From assembly GCA_050951725.1 (NCBI GenBank), contig JBMNJO010000001.1, forward strand, positions 124,001 to 188,000: a DNA stretch of 64,000 nt. Reading direction: 5' to 3'. Positions within the stretch are counted from its first letter, which is position 1. Each line of letters starts with the position of its first letter. The position numbers and the translations under genes are program-made. Shown here piece by piece: positions 1-8,373 of the stretch. This stretch comes from DTU052 sp050951725 (GTDB lineage Bacteria; Bacillota; Syntrophomonadia; Syntrophomonadales; DTU052). A model generated the notes under the pieces. It did no database searches. It saw nothing but the letters and a program-made list of their open reading frames with translations, and was not told the origin of the DNA.

Positions 1-2
1 AC

Positions 3-257
3 AGCGGACTGCAGTTACGCCCGGAATATTCCGCTATGGATGCCCGCCGGAGATTTGACATAGGGGAAATGGAGGAGGTTCCGATTAAGGGCTGTGCCTG
101 CGGAGCGGTCTTGACCGGCAAGATTCTCCCGACTGATTGTGCCCTTTTCGGACGGACCTGTACGCCTTTAAAGCCAGTAGGGCCCTGTATGGTTTCCCAG
201 GAAGGTTCCTGTGCCGCTTATTATCGTTATTCACCAGGGAAGGAAGGAATCAAATGA
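3..257 (+). CDS. hypD: HypD C-terminus (partial, 5' end outside window)
   Basis: Reading frame open from base 3 encodes the C-terminal 84 residues of HypD, the iron-sulfur scaffold that with HypC assembles the Fe(CN)2CO group of NiFe hydrogenases. The typical tail is visible: GLQLRPEYSAMDARRRF, then a Cys-rich stretch (CACG, DCALFGRTCTP, VGPCMVSQEGSCAAYYRY) that matches the conserved HypD C-terminal [4Fe-4S] region. The gene ends with TGA at 255-257 overlapping the ATG of hypE (ATGA), so the two are translationally coupled. Identification rests on recalled family motifs; the upstream part lies outside the window. Confidence 0.9.
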   Translation, partial: SGLQLRPEYSAMDARRRFDIGEMEEVPIKGCACGAVLTGKILPTDCALFGRTCTPLKPVGPCMVSQEGSCAAYYRYSPGKEGIK

Positions 258-1264
258 AGATTGACCGCGTGCTGATGGCGCATGGCAGTGGCGGGTTGAT
301 GAGCCAGCGCCTGATCGACGAAGTATTTAAGACAGCCTGGAATAATGACATTATGGACAGCATGCTGGATGGAGCCATATTCGATATAAAAGCCGGCCGG
401 CTGGCGATGTCCACCGATTCATTTGTCATCACTCCGCTTTTCTTTCCCGGAGGGGATATCGGCAAGCTTTCCATCTGTGGAACGATTAACGACCTGGTGG
501 CCTGTGGGGCGCGGCCCCTATACCTCTCCACAGCCTTCATAATCGAGGAAGGGCTGCCTATTTCCGACCTCCGGCAAATTGCCTGGTCCATGGACCAAAC
601 TGCCCGGATGGCCGGGGTAAAGCTGGTTACCGGTGATACCAAAGTGGTGGAAAGGGGTAAGGCAGATGGGGTTTTTATCAACACCACCGGAATCGGGCTG
701 ATTCCCGAGGGAATCGACTACCGGCCGACCCGGATCCAGCCTGGGGATAAGGTAATCGTAACCGGCCAGGTTGGTGACCATGGTCTGGCGGTTTTGGCGC
801 AGAGAGAGGGCCTTAACTTCAACACTCCCGCCTTAAGTGACTGTGCCCCCCTTTATCAACTGGCGGAGGTTGCCGAAAGATACGGAAATGCCATCAGATG
901 TATGCGCGATCCCACCCGGGGCGGACTGGCCACGGTCCTGAACGAGATTGCAGAACAGGCCAGGCTGGGCATACAGGTCAAAGAAGCGGATATCCCGGTG
1001 TCTGCGGTTGTGCAAGGGGCCTGCGACATGCTGGGGATGGACCCGCTTTATATGGCTAATGAGGGTAAGATGGTGATCTTCGCCTCACCGGACATGGCCG
1101 GCGATATCTGTGCTGACCTGCGTCGACTTCCCTGGGCGGAGAAAGCCGCCATTATTGGCTCTGTAAGTTTTGGACCTGCCGGAATGGTGCTGATTGAAAC
1201 TGAACTGGGAGCCCAGCGGATACTGGGAATGCTGGAGGGCGAGCACGTGCCCCGTATCTGCTGA
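254..1264 (+). CDS. hypE: HypE, carbamoyl dehydratase for NiFe hydrogenase maturation
   Basis: 336 residues from the ATG that overlaps the hypD stop. HypE carries a thiocarboxamide on its C-terminal Cys and dehydrates it with ATP to the thiocyanate used as CN ligand of the NiFe centre. The N-terminal HGSGG motif, the PurM/AIR-synthase-like ATP-binding fold (DSFVITPLFFPGGDIGKL, GDTKVVERGKADG, DPTRGGLATVLNEIA) and the conserved terminal PRIC with the acceptor Cys are all present. The preceding reading frame extends upstream to 137, but the RBS-like AGGAAGGA and the hypD overlap fix the start at 254. No hydrogenase structural genes are in the window, so they must lie elsewhere. Confidence 0.95.
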   Translation: MKIDRVLMAHGSGGLMSQRLIDEVFKTAWNNDIMDSMLDGAIFDIKAGRLAMSTDSFVITPLFFPGGDIGKLSICGTINDLVACGARPLYLSTAFIIEEGLPISDLRQIAWSMDQTARMAGVKLVTGDTKVVERGKADGVFINTTGIGLIPEGIDYRPTRIQPGDKVIVTGQVGDHGLAVLAQREGLNFNTPALSDCAPLYQLAEVAERYGNAIRCMRDPTRGGLATVLNEIAEQARLGIQVKEADIPVSAVVQGACDMLGMDPLYMANEGKMVIFASPDMAGDICADLRRLPWAEKAAIIGSVSFGPAGMVLIETELGAQRILGMLEGEHVPRIC

Positions 1265-1504
1265 AAGGCCACCCCAATATGATTATTTTCCCGGGAAAAT
1301 ACCGTATTCAAATCGCCGATTTCCGGATTTTATCGAAGAGCAGGTAAAGGTTCCATATCGTAATGGTGTGATTTATTGTGAACCGGCGGTGGTGTCTGAA
1401 AAAGCAGTAAAAGAAACTATTCTTCCATGGGAGGAATATGGCGTTATATGTAGAATACATTGCACCAGAGTATTTGCTGAACTATTGAACCAGCGTTTGT
1501 TCCG
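1265..1504. other. Intergenic stretch between hypE and the fdhD leader
   Basis: About 240 bases without a convincing gene. An open frame crosses the hypE end and continues to 1565, but it lacks a ribosome binding site, overlaps hypE and runs into the structured fdhD leader, so I do not call it. The AT content rises here, which fits a promoter for the fdhD leader, but no clear -35/-10 pair was identified. Confidence 0.4.
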
Positions 1505-1509
1505 AAAAT

Positions 1510-1625
1510 CACATATTCTCCGAGTCCAGTATCCTACGGCATTACTATGGATTATGGACCGTTAGGGTGCATTTGGAAACGAATGCGCCTCCCAGTGTGG
1601 AAAGGAGAATCGATTCAGGTCACCT
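1510..1625 (+). promoter_or_regulatory. Moco/Tuco-riboswitch-like leader of fdhD
   Basis: The leader contains CTCCGAG (1518-1524), a bulged hairpin CCTACGG/CCGTTAGG (1533-1539 with 1559-1566), a short hairpin GCATT/AATGC (1569-1573 with 1582-1586) whose loop carries GGAAAC, then CCTCCC (1588-1593) and GGAAAGG (1600-1606). The same ordered words (CTCCGAG, long hairpin, GGAAAC hairpin, CCTCCC, GGAAAGG) recur at 2691-2780 before fdhA. These are recalled hallmarks of the moco RNA motif, which senses molybdenum or tungsten cofactor. A strong terminator follows at 1630, so control by premature termination is likely. Class assignment is from memory of the consensus. Confidence 0.72.
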
Positions 1626-1629
1626 GCAA

Positions 1630-1662
1630 GGGCGAGTCTTTTTTTCACGACTCGTCCTTTTT
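1630..1662 (+). terminator. Leader terminator upstream of fdhD
   Basis: Nine-base-pair stem GGGCGAGTC (1630-1638) with GACTCGTCC (1649-1657), one G-U pair, an 11-nt T-rich loop, followed by TTTTT. It lies between the riboswitch-like aptamer and the fdhD start, with no gene ending just upstream, which points to riboswitch-controlled attenuation. Confidence 0.8.
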
Positions 1663-1751
1663 ACGTTTTTCACGGTGTAAATAGATCCATTTGAACTGTA
1701 AGAGAGATAACTTGATGGTTGAACAATACTCCATGAAAGGGGCAGCAATAA

Positions 1752-2495
1752 ATGGCAGTGCCGGGCATTTACCAGCAGCATAACATAATCCTTTACCGGG
1801 ATGGTGCAGCCAAATCAACCCAGACCTCAATCGTGGTGGAGAAAACCCTGAAAGTATATCTGGATGAAACCCAGATAGCGGCCCTTACCTGCTCACCAGG
1901 TTACTGGACGGAGCTGGGCATAGGGTATTTATTCAGTCAGGGGTTGATTCAAGACCCGGGACAGATCAAATCAATCCGGTGCGATGAGGCTGAGGATTCC
2001 GTGTGGGTTGAAACGTTTGCCCGCAAACCCTCCCGGATTAACAATACTTCCGCACCAAACCCGAAGGCTTTGCTGAACGACGAAAACCGGTTTCATGTTC
2101 AAGACCTCCTGGAGTGGATAGCTGAGTTGGACCGGCAGTCAGCATCCTTTCACCTGACCGGAGGGGTGCATAGTGCGGCTCTGGCGGGTAACGGGTATGG
2201 ACTCCTGGTACGCTACGAGGATATTGGCCGTCACAATGCGGTTGATAGGGCTTTAGGGCATATGTTTCTTAATGGTTTAACCCCGGATGACAAGTGCCTG
2301 GTTCTAAGTGGGCGGATAGCCTCAGAGATTTTTATCAAGGCGGCTCGGGCCGGGTTGCCTCTGATCTTATCGCGATCGGCTCCTACCATGTATACGGTAC
2401 AGTTGGCCGAACAGTTGGGGATCACAGTGGTGGGTTTCGCCCGGGGGAGCCAGCTCACCGTTTACAGCCATGGTGAGAGAATCCTGTTTCAATAG
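1752..2495 (+). CDS. fdhD: FdhD-type sulfurtransferase for formate dehydrogenase maturation
   Basis: 247 residues. FdhD passes sulfur from a cysteine desulfurase to the Mo/W cofactor, making formate dehydrogenase active. Family signatures visible are the GYLFSQGLI segment, the FHLTGGVHSAAL motif, EDIGRHNAVDRALG, and LSGRIASEIFIKAARAG with LILSRSAPT. The CxxC pair that carries the persulfide in E. coli FdhD (the TGCGVCG-type loop) is missing: the corresponding region reads NNTSAPNPKALL, and the only cysteines are elsewhere (LTCSPG, IRCDEA, KCLVL). The RBS-like AAAGGGG precedes the ATG. The gene sits directly behind a riboswitch-like leader and before fdhA, which supports the role; the sulfur-transfer chemistry may differ. 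Confidence 0.9.
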   Translation: MAVPGIYQQHNIILYRDGAAKSTQTSIVVEKTLKVYLDETQIAALTCSPGYWTELGIGYLFSQGLIQDPGQIKSIRCDEAEDSVWVETFARKPSRINNTSAPNPKALLNDENRFHVQDLLEWIAELDRQSASFHLTGGVHSAALAGNGYGLLVRYEDIGRHNAVDRALGHMFLNGLTPDDKCLVLSGRIASEIFIKAARAGLPLILSRSAPTMYTVQLAEQLGITVVGFARGSQLTVYSHGERILFQ

Positions 2496-2679
2496 TATCT
2501 ATTCCGTCAACTATCTCCTGGCATAAGGATATGTTGATCACTTGCCAGGCAGATAAGCCAAAAAAGCAACGGGGATAAGGGTTCTGCATCTGTGTGGCCC
2601 TGGCGGCTAACCATCAGGTCCGGACCAACCAACCCTGTTAGGAGGTGATTGATTCCTGAAAGAGTAAATGTATCGGTTA

Positions 2680-2790
2680 TGTAAAGACAACTCCGAGCTT
2701 GTGTACCTAAGGCCATTGGCTATGGTGCTGAGCCAATGGGTTAACCCGGAAACAGGTTGGCCTCCCGTGCTAGGAAAGGGGCAATAAATC
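2680..2790 (+). promoter_or_regulatory. Moco/Tuco-riboswitch-like leader of the fdhA operon
   Basis: CTCCGAGC at 2691-2698, a perfect 9-bp hairpin CCATTGGCT/AGCCAATGG (2713-2721 with 2731-2739), a second hairpin AACC/GGTT (2743-2746 with 2755-2758) whose loop carries GGAAAC, then CCTCCCGTG (2761-2769) and GGAAAGGGG. The layout matches the element in front of fdhD at 1518-1606 although the stem sequences differ, i.e. covariation rather than simple duplication. It precedes a Mo/W-bis-MGD enzyme and its cofactor genes, the known context of the moco motif. Whether Mo or W cofactor is sensed cannot be told from the sequence. Confidence 0.75.
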
Positions 2791-2855
2791 ACACGTAGCA
2801 TTACTGCCTGGATACCTTTTAATCCGGGAAGTGGACATGTGTGGGTGAGTACCTT

Positions 2856-2878
2856 CCAGCCAATCAGCTGGTTTTTTT
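2856..2878 (+). terminator. Leader terminator upstream of fdhA
   Basis: CCAGC (2856-2860), loop CAATCA, GCTGG (2867-2871) and then seven T residues (2872-2878), 50 bases before the fdhA GTG. No gene ends nearby upstream, so this is best read as the expression platform of the riboswitch-like leader. Confidence 0.75.
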
Positions 2879-2927
2879 GTTCTATTGACTCTGAAAAATA
2901 TGAGTTCTTGAATAGGAGTGATGATTA

Positions 2928-5612
2928 GTGGACCTAATTAAGCTTACTATTGATGGAAAGGAGGTTGAAGTGTCATCCGGAACTACGGTTTTGGATGCGG
3001 CTGAACAGGCGGGAATACACATTCCGCGATTCTGCTATGATAAGGAACTAAGTTCCTGCGGGGCTTGCCGCATTTGTGTGGTGGAGATTGAAGGAATGCG
3101 CAATCTGGTTGCGTCCTGCGTCACCCAGGCAGCTTCGGGAATGGTGGTAAAAACAGAAACCCCAGCCGTAGTAGAAGCCAGAAAAACCGTATTGGAATTG
3201 CTGATTGCCGACCATCCCCTTGATTGTATGACGTGTGAGAAGCTGGGCGATTGCAGTCTGGCCAAGTACTGTTACCGTTATGGGGTCAAGAGCAGTCCTT
3301 TCGAAGGAGCCCGGCACAGCTATCCGTTGGATGACAGCAACCCCTTTATCGTTCGGGATATGAACAAGTGCATACTCTGCGGCCTGTGCGTTCGCGCCTG
3401 TAACGAACTGCCAGGCAAAGACAATCTCCATTTCGCCAACCGCGGGTTTGACCGCAAAGCCACTACCTGTGGTGATGTCCCTTACGTGGAATCGGACTGC
3501 ACCTTCTGCGGGACCTGTGTAGCCTTCTGCCCCACCGGGGCCCTGACTGAGAAATCAATGCAGGGAACCGCACGCCGTTGGGAGTTGGAAAAGGTGAGGA
3601 CCACCTGTCCCTTCTGTGGAACCGGATGTAACTTCGATCTGCGCGTACATGAGGGACGGGTGGTAGGAGTGACCACCAGCGCCGATGCCGTGGTCAATGG
3701 CCGCTCGTTATGTATAAAAGGCCGGTTTGGATGGGACTTCATTCATAATGAAAAACGTCTCACCACCCCACTGATCAAAAAGAATGGTGAATTCGTACCT
3801 GCAAGCTGGGATGAGGCCCTGGACCTGATAGCTGTCCGGTTTGCGGAAATCAAAGATAAATACGGGTCTGATGCTTTTGCCGCTCTTAGTTCTGCCCGTT
3901 GTACCAATGAGGAGAACTACCTGATGCAGAAGTTTACCCGGACGGTTATGGGTACCAACAATGTTGACCACTGTGCCCGTACTTGACACGCTCCCACCGT
4001 AGCCGGTCTGGCTACTTCATTCGGAAGCGGAGCGATGACCAACTCCATAAATGAAATCGCAGGAGCCGAGTTGCTCTTGTTGATTGGAACCAACACCACT
4101 GAAGCTCACCCGGTTATAGGCTACAAGATGAAACAGGCCGCTCGTCGGGGAGCCAAATTGATCGTGGTTGACCCGCGGCGGATTGAACTGGCCGAAGAAG
4201 CTGACTACTGGCTCAGGGTCAAACCCGGTACCGATATTCCTCTTCTTAACGGCTTAATGCATATCATCATCAAAGAAGGACTTCATAACCAGGCGTTCGT
4301 CGAGGAGAGAACCGACAACTTTGAGGCCTTGAAGGAAACCGTTGAAAAATACCCGCCCGAATTGGTATCAGAAATGACTGGTATCCCAGTGGATGATCTC
4401 TATGCGGTTGCCCGTCTGTATGCAACTACAGACAAGGCTATGACCTTCTATACGCTGGGAATCACCGAACACATCTGCGGTACCAACAACGTAATGAGCA
4501 TCGCCAACCTGGCAATGCTGACCGGTCACCTGGGACGCCCGCACACCGGGGTAAATCCCATCCGTGGACAGAACAACGTTCAGGGAGCCTGTGATATGGG
4601 AGCTCTCCCCAATGTGTTCTCCGGATACCAGAGAGTGACCGACCCGGCTGCCCATGATAAATTCCAAAACGCATGGGGAGTACCCTTGTCCAACAAACTG
4701 GGTCTTACGATTCCAGAGATGTTTGATAAAGCCAATCAAGGAGAAATCAAGGCGATGTACATCCTGGGTGAAAACCCGGTTTTGACCGACCCGAACAGTA
4801 ACCATATCCGTTCCGGACTGGCTAACCTGGAATTCCTGGTGGTTCACGAGCTGTTCCTCACGGAAACTGCTGAATATGCCGATGTGATACTGCCGGCGGC
4901 CAGCTTTGCGGAAACCGACGGCACTTTCACCAGCACCGAACGCCGGGTCCAGCGGGTGCGCAAAGCCATCAACCCACTTCCAGGGCAAGCCAACTGGCAG
5001 ACCATTATGGCATTAAGCAATCGAATGGGATATGCCATGAATTACCCCAATCCCCAGGCCATCTGGGATGAAATGGCCTCCCTGACTCCATCAATGGCCG
5101 GGATTAACTACAGTCGTTTGGAAGAAAAGGGTATGCAGTGGCCCTGTCCCAATCTGGATCATCCCGGGACACCTTATCTGCATTCCGGTTCTTTCAGCCG
5201 CGGCAAGGGCCTATTCCAGGCGATTGATCACATACCACCGGGTGAATCGCCGGATGAGGAATATCCATTCCTGCTTTCAACCGGTCGCATCCTCTATCAC
5301 TATAATGTTACTACCCCATATTCTCCGGGCATTCAAAGCATCTGGTCGGAAGAGATGGCAGAAGTCAACCCTGACGATGCAGACCGCCTGGGAGTAAAGA
5401 CTGGCGAGAAGGTCCGGGTTGCTTCGCGCCGTGGTGAAATAACCACCAAGGTCAAGGTAACCGACCGGGTACCGCCCGGACTTATCTGGATGTCATTCCA
5501 CTATGCGGAGAGTCCAACCAATGCTATTACCAGCGCCGCTGTGGATCCTATAACGAAAACCGGTGAATACAAAATCTGTGGGGTCAGGGTAGAGAAACTT
5601 CAGGAGGCCTGA
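2928..5612 (+). CDS. fdhA: Selenocysteine formate dehydrogenase catalytic subunit (NAD-linked type)
   Basis: 894 residues when the in-frame TGA at 3984-3986 is read as selenocysteine (residue 353). It oxidises formate to CO2, or the reverse, at a Mo/W-bis-MGD site. Order: N-terminal [2Fe-2S] domain (CYDKELSSCGACRIC, residues ~34-65), His-Cys [4Fe-4S] (HPLDCMTCEKLGDC), two ferredoxin clusters (CILCGLCVRAC, CTFCGTCVAFC), the molybdopterin [4Fe-4S] motif CPFCGTGC, and HCART-U-HAPT. The downstream part restores the frame (AMTNSINEIAG, GENPVLTDPN, C-terminal MopB_CT domain). GTG start has AGGAG nine bases upstream. The ferredoxin-rich N-terminus and the downstream nuoE/nuoF-like genes indicate NAD(H) as partner, possibly with electron bifurcation; the latter is inference. 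Confidence 0.96.
3984..4025 (+). promoter_or_regulatory. Selenocysteine UGA codon and bacterial SECIS hairpin
   Basis: TGA at 3984-3986 lies in frame between conserved CART and HAPT residues. Thirteen bases after it a hairpin GTAGCC (3999-4004)/GGCTAC (4010-4015) presents the loop GGTCT, the same loop word known from the E. coli fdhF SECIS that SelB recognises. Spacing and loop fit the bacterial SECIS design. This requires selA, selB, selC and selD elsewhere in the genome; none are in the window. Confidence 0.93.
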
Positions 5613-5614
5613 TT

Positions 5615-6649
5615 ATGCGAAAAGTACCGGTAGGTGATGCCGTGGGAATGACCATCTGCCATGATATGACCAGAATCATACCCGGGCAACAGAAGAATCG
5701 CGAATTTCGAAAAGGAGATATTATCACCCCCGGTGACGTTAACAGATTGAGGCTACTGGGAAAAGAGCATGTTTATGTGTGGGAACCGGCTCCGGAACAT
5801 GTTCACGAGAATGAGGCCGCTTTACGGTTGGCCCGGCATGCCGCCGGACCAGGATTGGCCTGGAAGGAACCGAATCAGGGCAAAGTCAACATCGTTGCCC
5901 AGTATAACGGGATTTTCAAGGTTCGAGTTGATCGTTTGAATATGATCAATCGTATTGAAAACCTGGCTATTGCTACCCTGCATAACAACCAGGTGGTCAA
6001 AAAAGGGGAGGTAGTTGCCGGAGCCAAAGTAATTCCGTTGACAGTCCATCGCAGCAAGCTTGATGAGGCTGAAAAGATATGCTGTCAGCCTCCAGAGCAT
6101 CTGCTGTCCGTAAAACCTTTTCAATCGTTATGGACCGGGGTTGTTATTACGGGGACAGAGGTTTATTCTGGCAGGATTAAAGATGGATTTGGAAGCCTGT
6201 TGCGCAGAAAAACCTCACCTTTTGGAGCCAGAATGATAGGCCAGGTAATTGTTCCCGATAATGTTGACGTTATTGCCGAGGAAATCCGTTACCTGGTTAA
6301 TGAGGGTGCAGAACTTATTCTGGTTACTGGTGGGATGTCAGTTGATCCTGATGATGTCACCCCCATGGCGATAAGAGCCTCCGGGGCCGAGGTTGTTTTC
6401 TATGGAGCTCCTGTACTTCCAGGATCGATGTTCATGCTGGCCTACCAGGGCCATGTCCCTATCTGCGGTATACCAGCCGGGGCATTATTTAACAAGGTTA
6501 CCATCCTCGACCTTATTCTGCCTCGGATTTTTGCCGGGGAACGAATCGAACGCGAGGATATAGTTCTTATGGGTCATGGCGGTCTGTGCCAGGACTGTCT
6601 GGTCTGCCATTATCCCAATTGCACTTTCGGCAAAACTACGATGGTTTAA
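5615..6649 (+). CDS. Molybdopterin-binding protein with Cys-rich C-terminus
   Basis: 344 residues, starting two bases after fdhA with AGGAGG in the fdhA 3' end. The C-terminal half has a MoaB/Mog-like molybdopterin-binding domain (TGVVITGTEVYSGRIKDGF, LILVTGGMSVDPDDVTP, CGIPAGALFNKVTILDLILPRI). The N-terminal half (about residues 1-160) resembles the SAF-like region seen in this clostridial family. It ends with a compact cysteine cluster, GGLCQDCLVCHYPNCTFG, which could bind a metal or Fe-S cluster. Probable role is cofactor insertion or metal loading for the adjacent FdhA; this is inferred from domain and operon position. The exact reaction is unknown. Confidence 0.85.
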   Translation: MRKVPVGDAVGMTICHDMTRIIPGQQKNREFRKGDIITPGDVNRLRLLGKEHVYVWEPAPEHVHENEAALRLARHAAGPGLAWKEPNQGKVNIVAQYNGIFKVRVDRLNMINRIENLAIATLHNNQVVKKGEVVAGAKVIPLTVHRSKLDEAEKICCQPPEHLLSVKPFQSLWTGVVITGTEVYSGRIKDGFGSLLRRKTSPFGARMIGQVIVPDNVDVIAEEIRYLVNEGAELILVTGGMSVDPDDVTPMAIRASGAEVVFYGAPVLPGSMFMLAYQGHVPICGIPAGALFNKVTILDLILPRIFAGERIEREDIVLMGHGGLCQDCLVCHYPNCTFGKTTMV

Positions 6650-6669
6650 GTGACGAAGGGACGAGGGAC

Positions 6670-7920
6670 ATGAAGTTTGATGTTGAACTGGTAGAAGCAC
6701 AAAAACAGCTCATTCAAGCACTCAATCCCCTGGACAAGGAGTGGGTGCCACTCGCCAATGCCGGGGGAAGAGTTGTTGCAGAGAAAGTCACCGCCAGGCA
6801 TGACCTGCCACCCTGTCGGCAGTCAGCAGTTGATGGTTTTGCAGTTAGTGATGAAAAACTGGTAGGGGTCAAGTTCAGGCTTCTGGAAAAGGCAGTCATT
6901 GACTTGATGATTGGACCCCGAGAAGCCTGTATGGTAGTCACCGGAGGTGTGGTACCGGAAGCTGCCCGAACCGTAATCCCCTATGAGCACGCTGAGGTTG
7001 AAGATGGTTACGTAACGTTTTCCAGAGAGGTTAAGTCAGGTAGAAATATGAAATCTGCAGGCGAGGATCTGCGGGGTGGAACCATACTGGCCAGGCCTGG
7101 AGACCAGATCGATTCAGGGCTGATCAGTATAATGGCGGCGTTTGGTTATAAACAGGTACTGGTTCACCGTCGACCTCAGGTTGGGATTCTCAGTCTCGGC
7201 CAGGGGATTATTCCCTGGCAGAACGACCCATTGCCGGACCAGGTGCGGGATAGCAACAGCCCGTTGCTGATTTCACTGGTGGATGGCGATGGAGGTATTG
7301 TGGTGGCCGTGGAAACGGCCGGGGACGACCGTTCCTTGCTTAACCAGCGGGTTATGGAGATGCTTGGCAGAATTGACGTACTGATTGTCACCGGTGGAAC
7401 CCATGCGGGGGAATACGATGAAGCACGTCAATTGCTGGAGGAGATCGGAGCCGAAACGCTTTTCTGGGGAGTAAAAATCAGACCGGGCAGCCACCCGGGA
7501 GCTGCGTTATGGGATTCCCGAATGATCATCTGTCTCTCGGGAAATCCAGGGGCGTGTATGGTCGGTTATCATATGCTGGCAGCTCCGGTTGTGCGATACT
7601 TACAGGGATTAACGCCCTTTATACCGCATATTAAGGCGGTAACGACCAACTCCTTCGATAAAGCTGGCGGTCCCCGACGATTGCTGAGAGCCCATGCCAC
7701 AATCCATGAGAATACCTGGAAAGTCGAGGTGTTACCCGGGCAAAAATCCAGCATGTTGCGGTCATATATTAATTGCAATGCCTTAATTGACCTGCCGGCG
7801 GGACATCCTCCCCTGGAGGCCGGGTCAGAGGTATCAGTTATCCTGCTGAATCTCGCTCATTCTGCGATTTACCCAAAGCGAAAGGAACAATCAACAGGAG
7901 GTGAACCCGGCAATGTCTGA
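6670..7920 (+). CDS. moeA: MoeA-like molybdopterin molybdenumtransferase (atypical)
   Basis: 416 residues from ATG 6670, preceded by GAGGGAC. MoeA inserts molybdate (or tungstate) into adenylated molybdopterin. The N-terminal PCRQSAVDGFAV corresponds to the usual NSAMDGYA motif, and the C-terminal MoCF domain carries VTGGTHAGEYDEA and LSGNPGACMVGYH. Several usually conserved words are altered: STGDEL is replaced by LSLGQGI, GGVSVG by GGTHAG, and LPGNP by LSGNP. This suggests a specialised MoeA, perhaps for tungsten or for formate dehydrogenase only (inference). Its last eight bases overlap the next gene. Confidence 0.85.
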   Translation: MKFDVELVEAQKQLIQALNPLDKEWVPLANAGGRVVAEKVTARHDLPPCRQSAVDGFAVSDEKLVGVKFRLLEKAVIDLMIGPREACMVVTGGVVPEAARTVIPYEHAEVEDGYVTFSREVKSGRNMKSAGEDLRGGTILARPGDQIDSGLISIMAAFGYKQVLVHRRPQVGILSLGQGIIPWQNDPLPDQVRDSNSPLLISLVDGDGGIVVAVETAGDDRSLLNQRVMEMLGRIDVLIVTGGTHAGEYDEARQLLEEIGAETLFWGVKIRPGSHPGAALWDSRMIICLSGNPGACMVGYHMLAAPVVRYLQGLTPFIPHIKAVTTNSFDKAGGPRRLLRAHATIHENTWKVEVLPGQKSSMLRSYINCNALIDLPAGHPPLEAGSEVSVILLNLAHSAIYPKRKEQSTGGEPGNV

Positions 7921-8359
7921 ATATCAGGAAATCGTTGACCGATATAAGAATATACCCGGCGGGATTATTCAGGCTTATCATGCTGTCCAGGATTGTTATG
8001 GATATATTCCTGAGGATGCCGTGACAGCAGCAGCCAAGGCATTCAAGGTGCCGAAAGCGCAAGCATACGGAGTCGCAACCTTTTACTCCTATTTCAAGGT
8101 GGGAAAACGAGGCCGCAATGTAATTCGCATTTGCGAGAGTGCTCCCTGTCATATAGCTGGTGCTGACGAAGTTATAAAAATGCTGGAACAAGAGCTGGGT
8201 ATAAGGATGGGTGAAACCACTTCCGATGGAAGATTCACGCTGGAGTTTGCTGAGTGTGTGGGACAGTGCCAGTCGACTCCGGTAATAACTATCAACAGCA
8301 AACCCTATGCGAATGTGACCGCAGACAGTGTTGCGGCCATTCTTGCGGAGTACAAATAG
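7913..8359 (+). CDS. NuoE-like thioredoxin-fold [2Fe-2S] subunit of formate dehydrogenase
   Basis: 148 residues; ATG 7913 is placed eight bases after an AGGAGGTG site and overlaps the end of moeA. The family (NuoE, HydC, FdhC-type) relays electrons between the flavin subunit and the catalytic subunit. The [2Fe-2S] ligands are visible as C-x4-C (CESAPC) and C-x3-C (CVGQC), separated by about 40 residues, with the typical ATFYSYF segment. Followed by a NuoF-like gene after 14 bases, making an FdhA-NuoE-NuoF trimer likely. Confidence 0.93.
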   Translation: MSEYQEIVDRYKNIPGGIIQAYHAVQDCYGYIPEDAVTAAAKAFKVPKAQAYGVATFYSYFKVGKRGRNVIRICESAPCHIAGADEVIKMLEQELGIRMGETTSDGRFTLEFAECVGQCQSTPVITINSKPYANVTADSVAAILAEYK

Positions 8360-8373
8360 AGAGGAGGGTAATA

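Noticed and set aside
1194..1565. Open reading frame overlapping the hypE end and running to 1565
   Set aside because: No ribosome site, strong overlap with hypE and with the structured fdhD leader, no family features.
3984..3986. TGA as a true stop giving a truncated formate dehydrogenase and a separate downstream gene
   Set aside because: Frame, conserved active-site residues on both sides and the SECIS hairpin show that it is read as selenocysteine.
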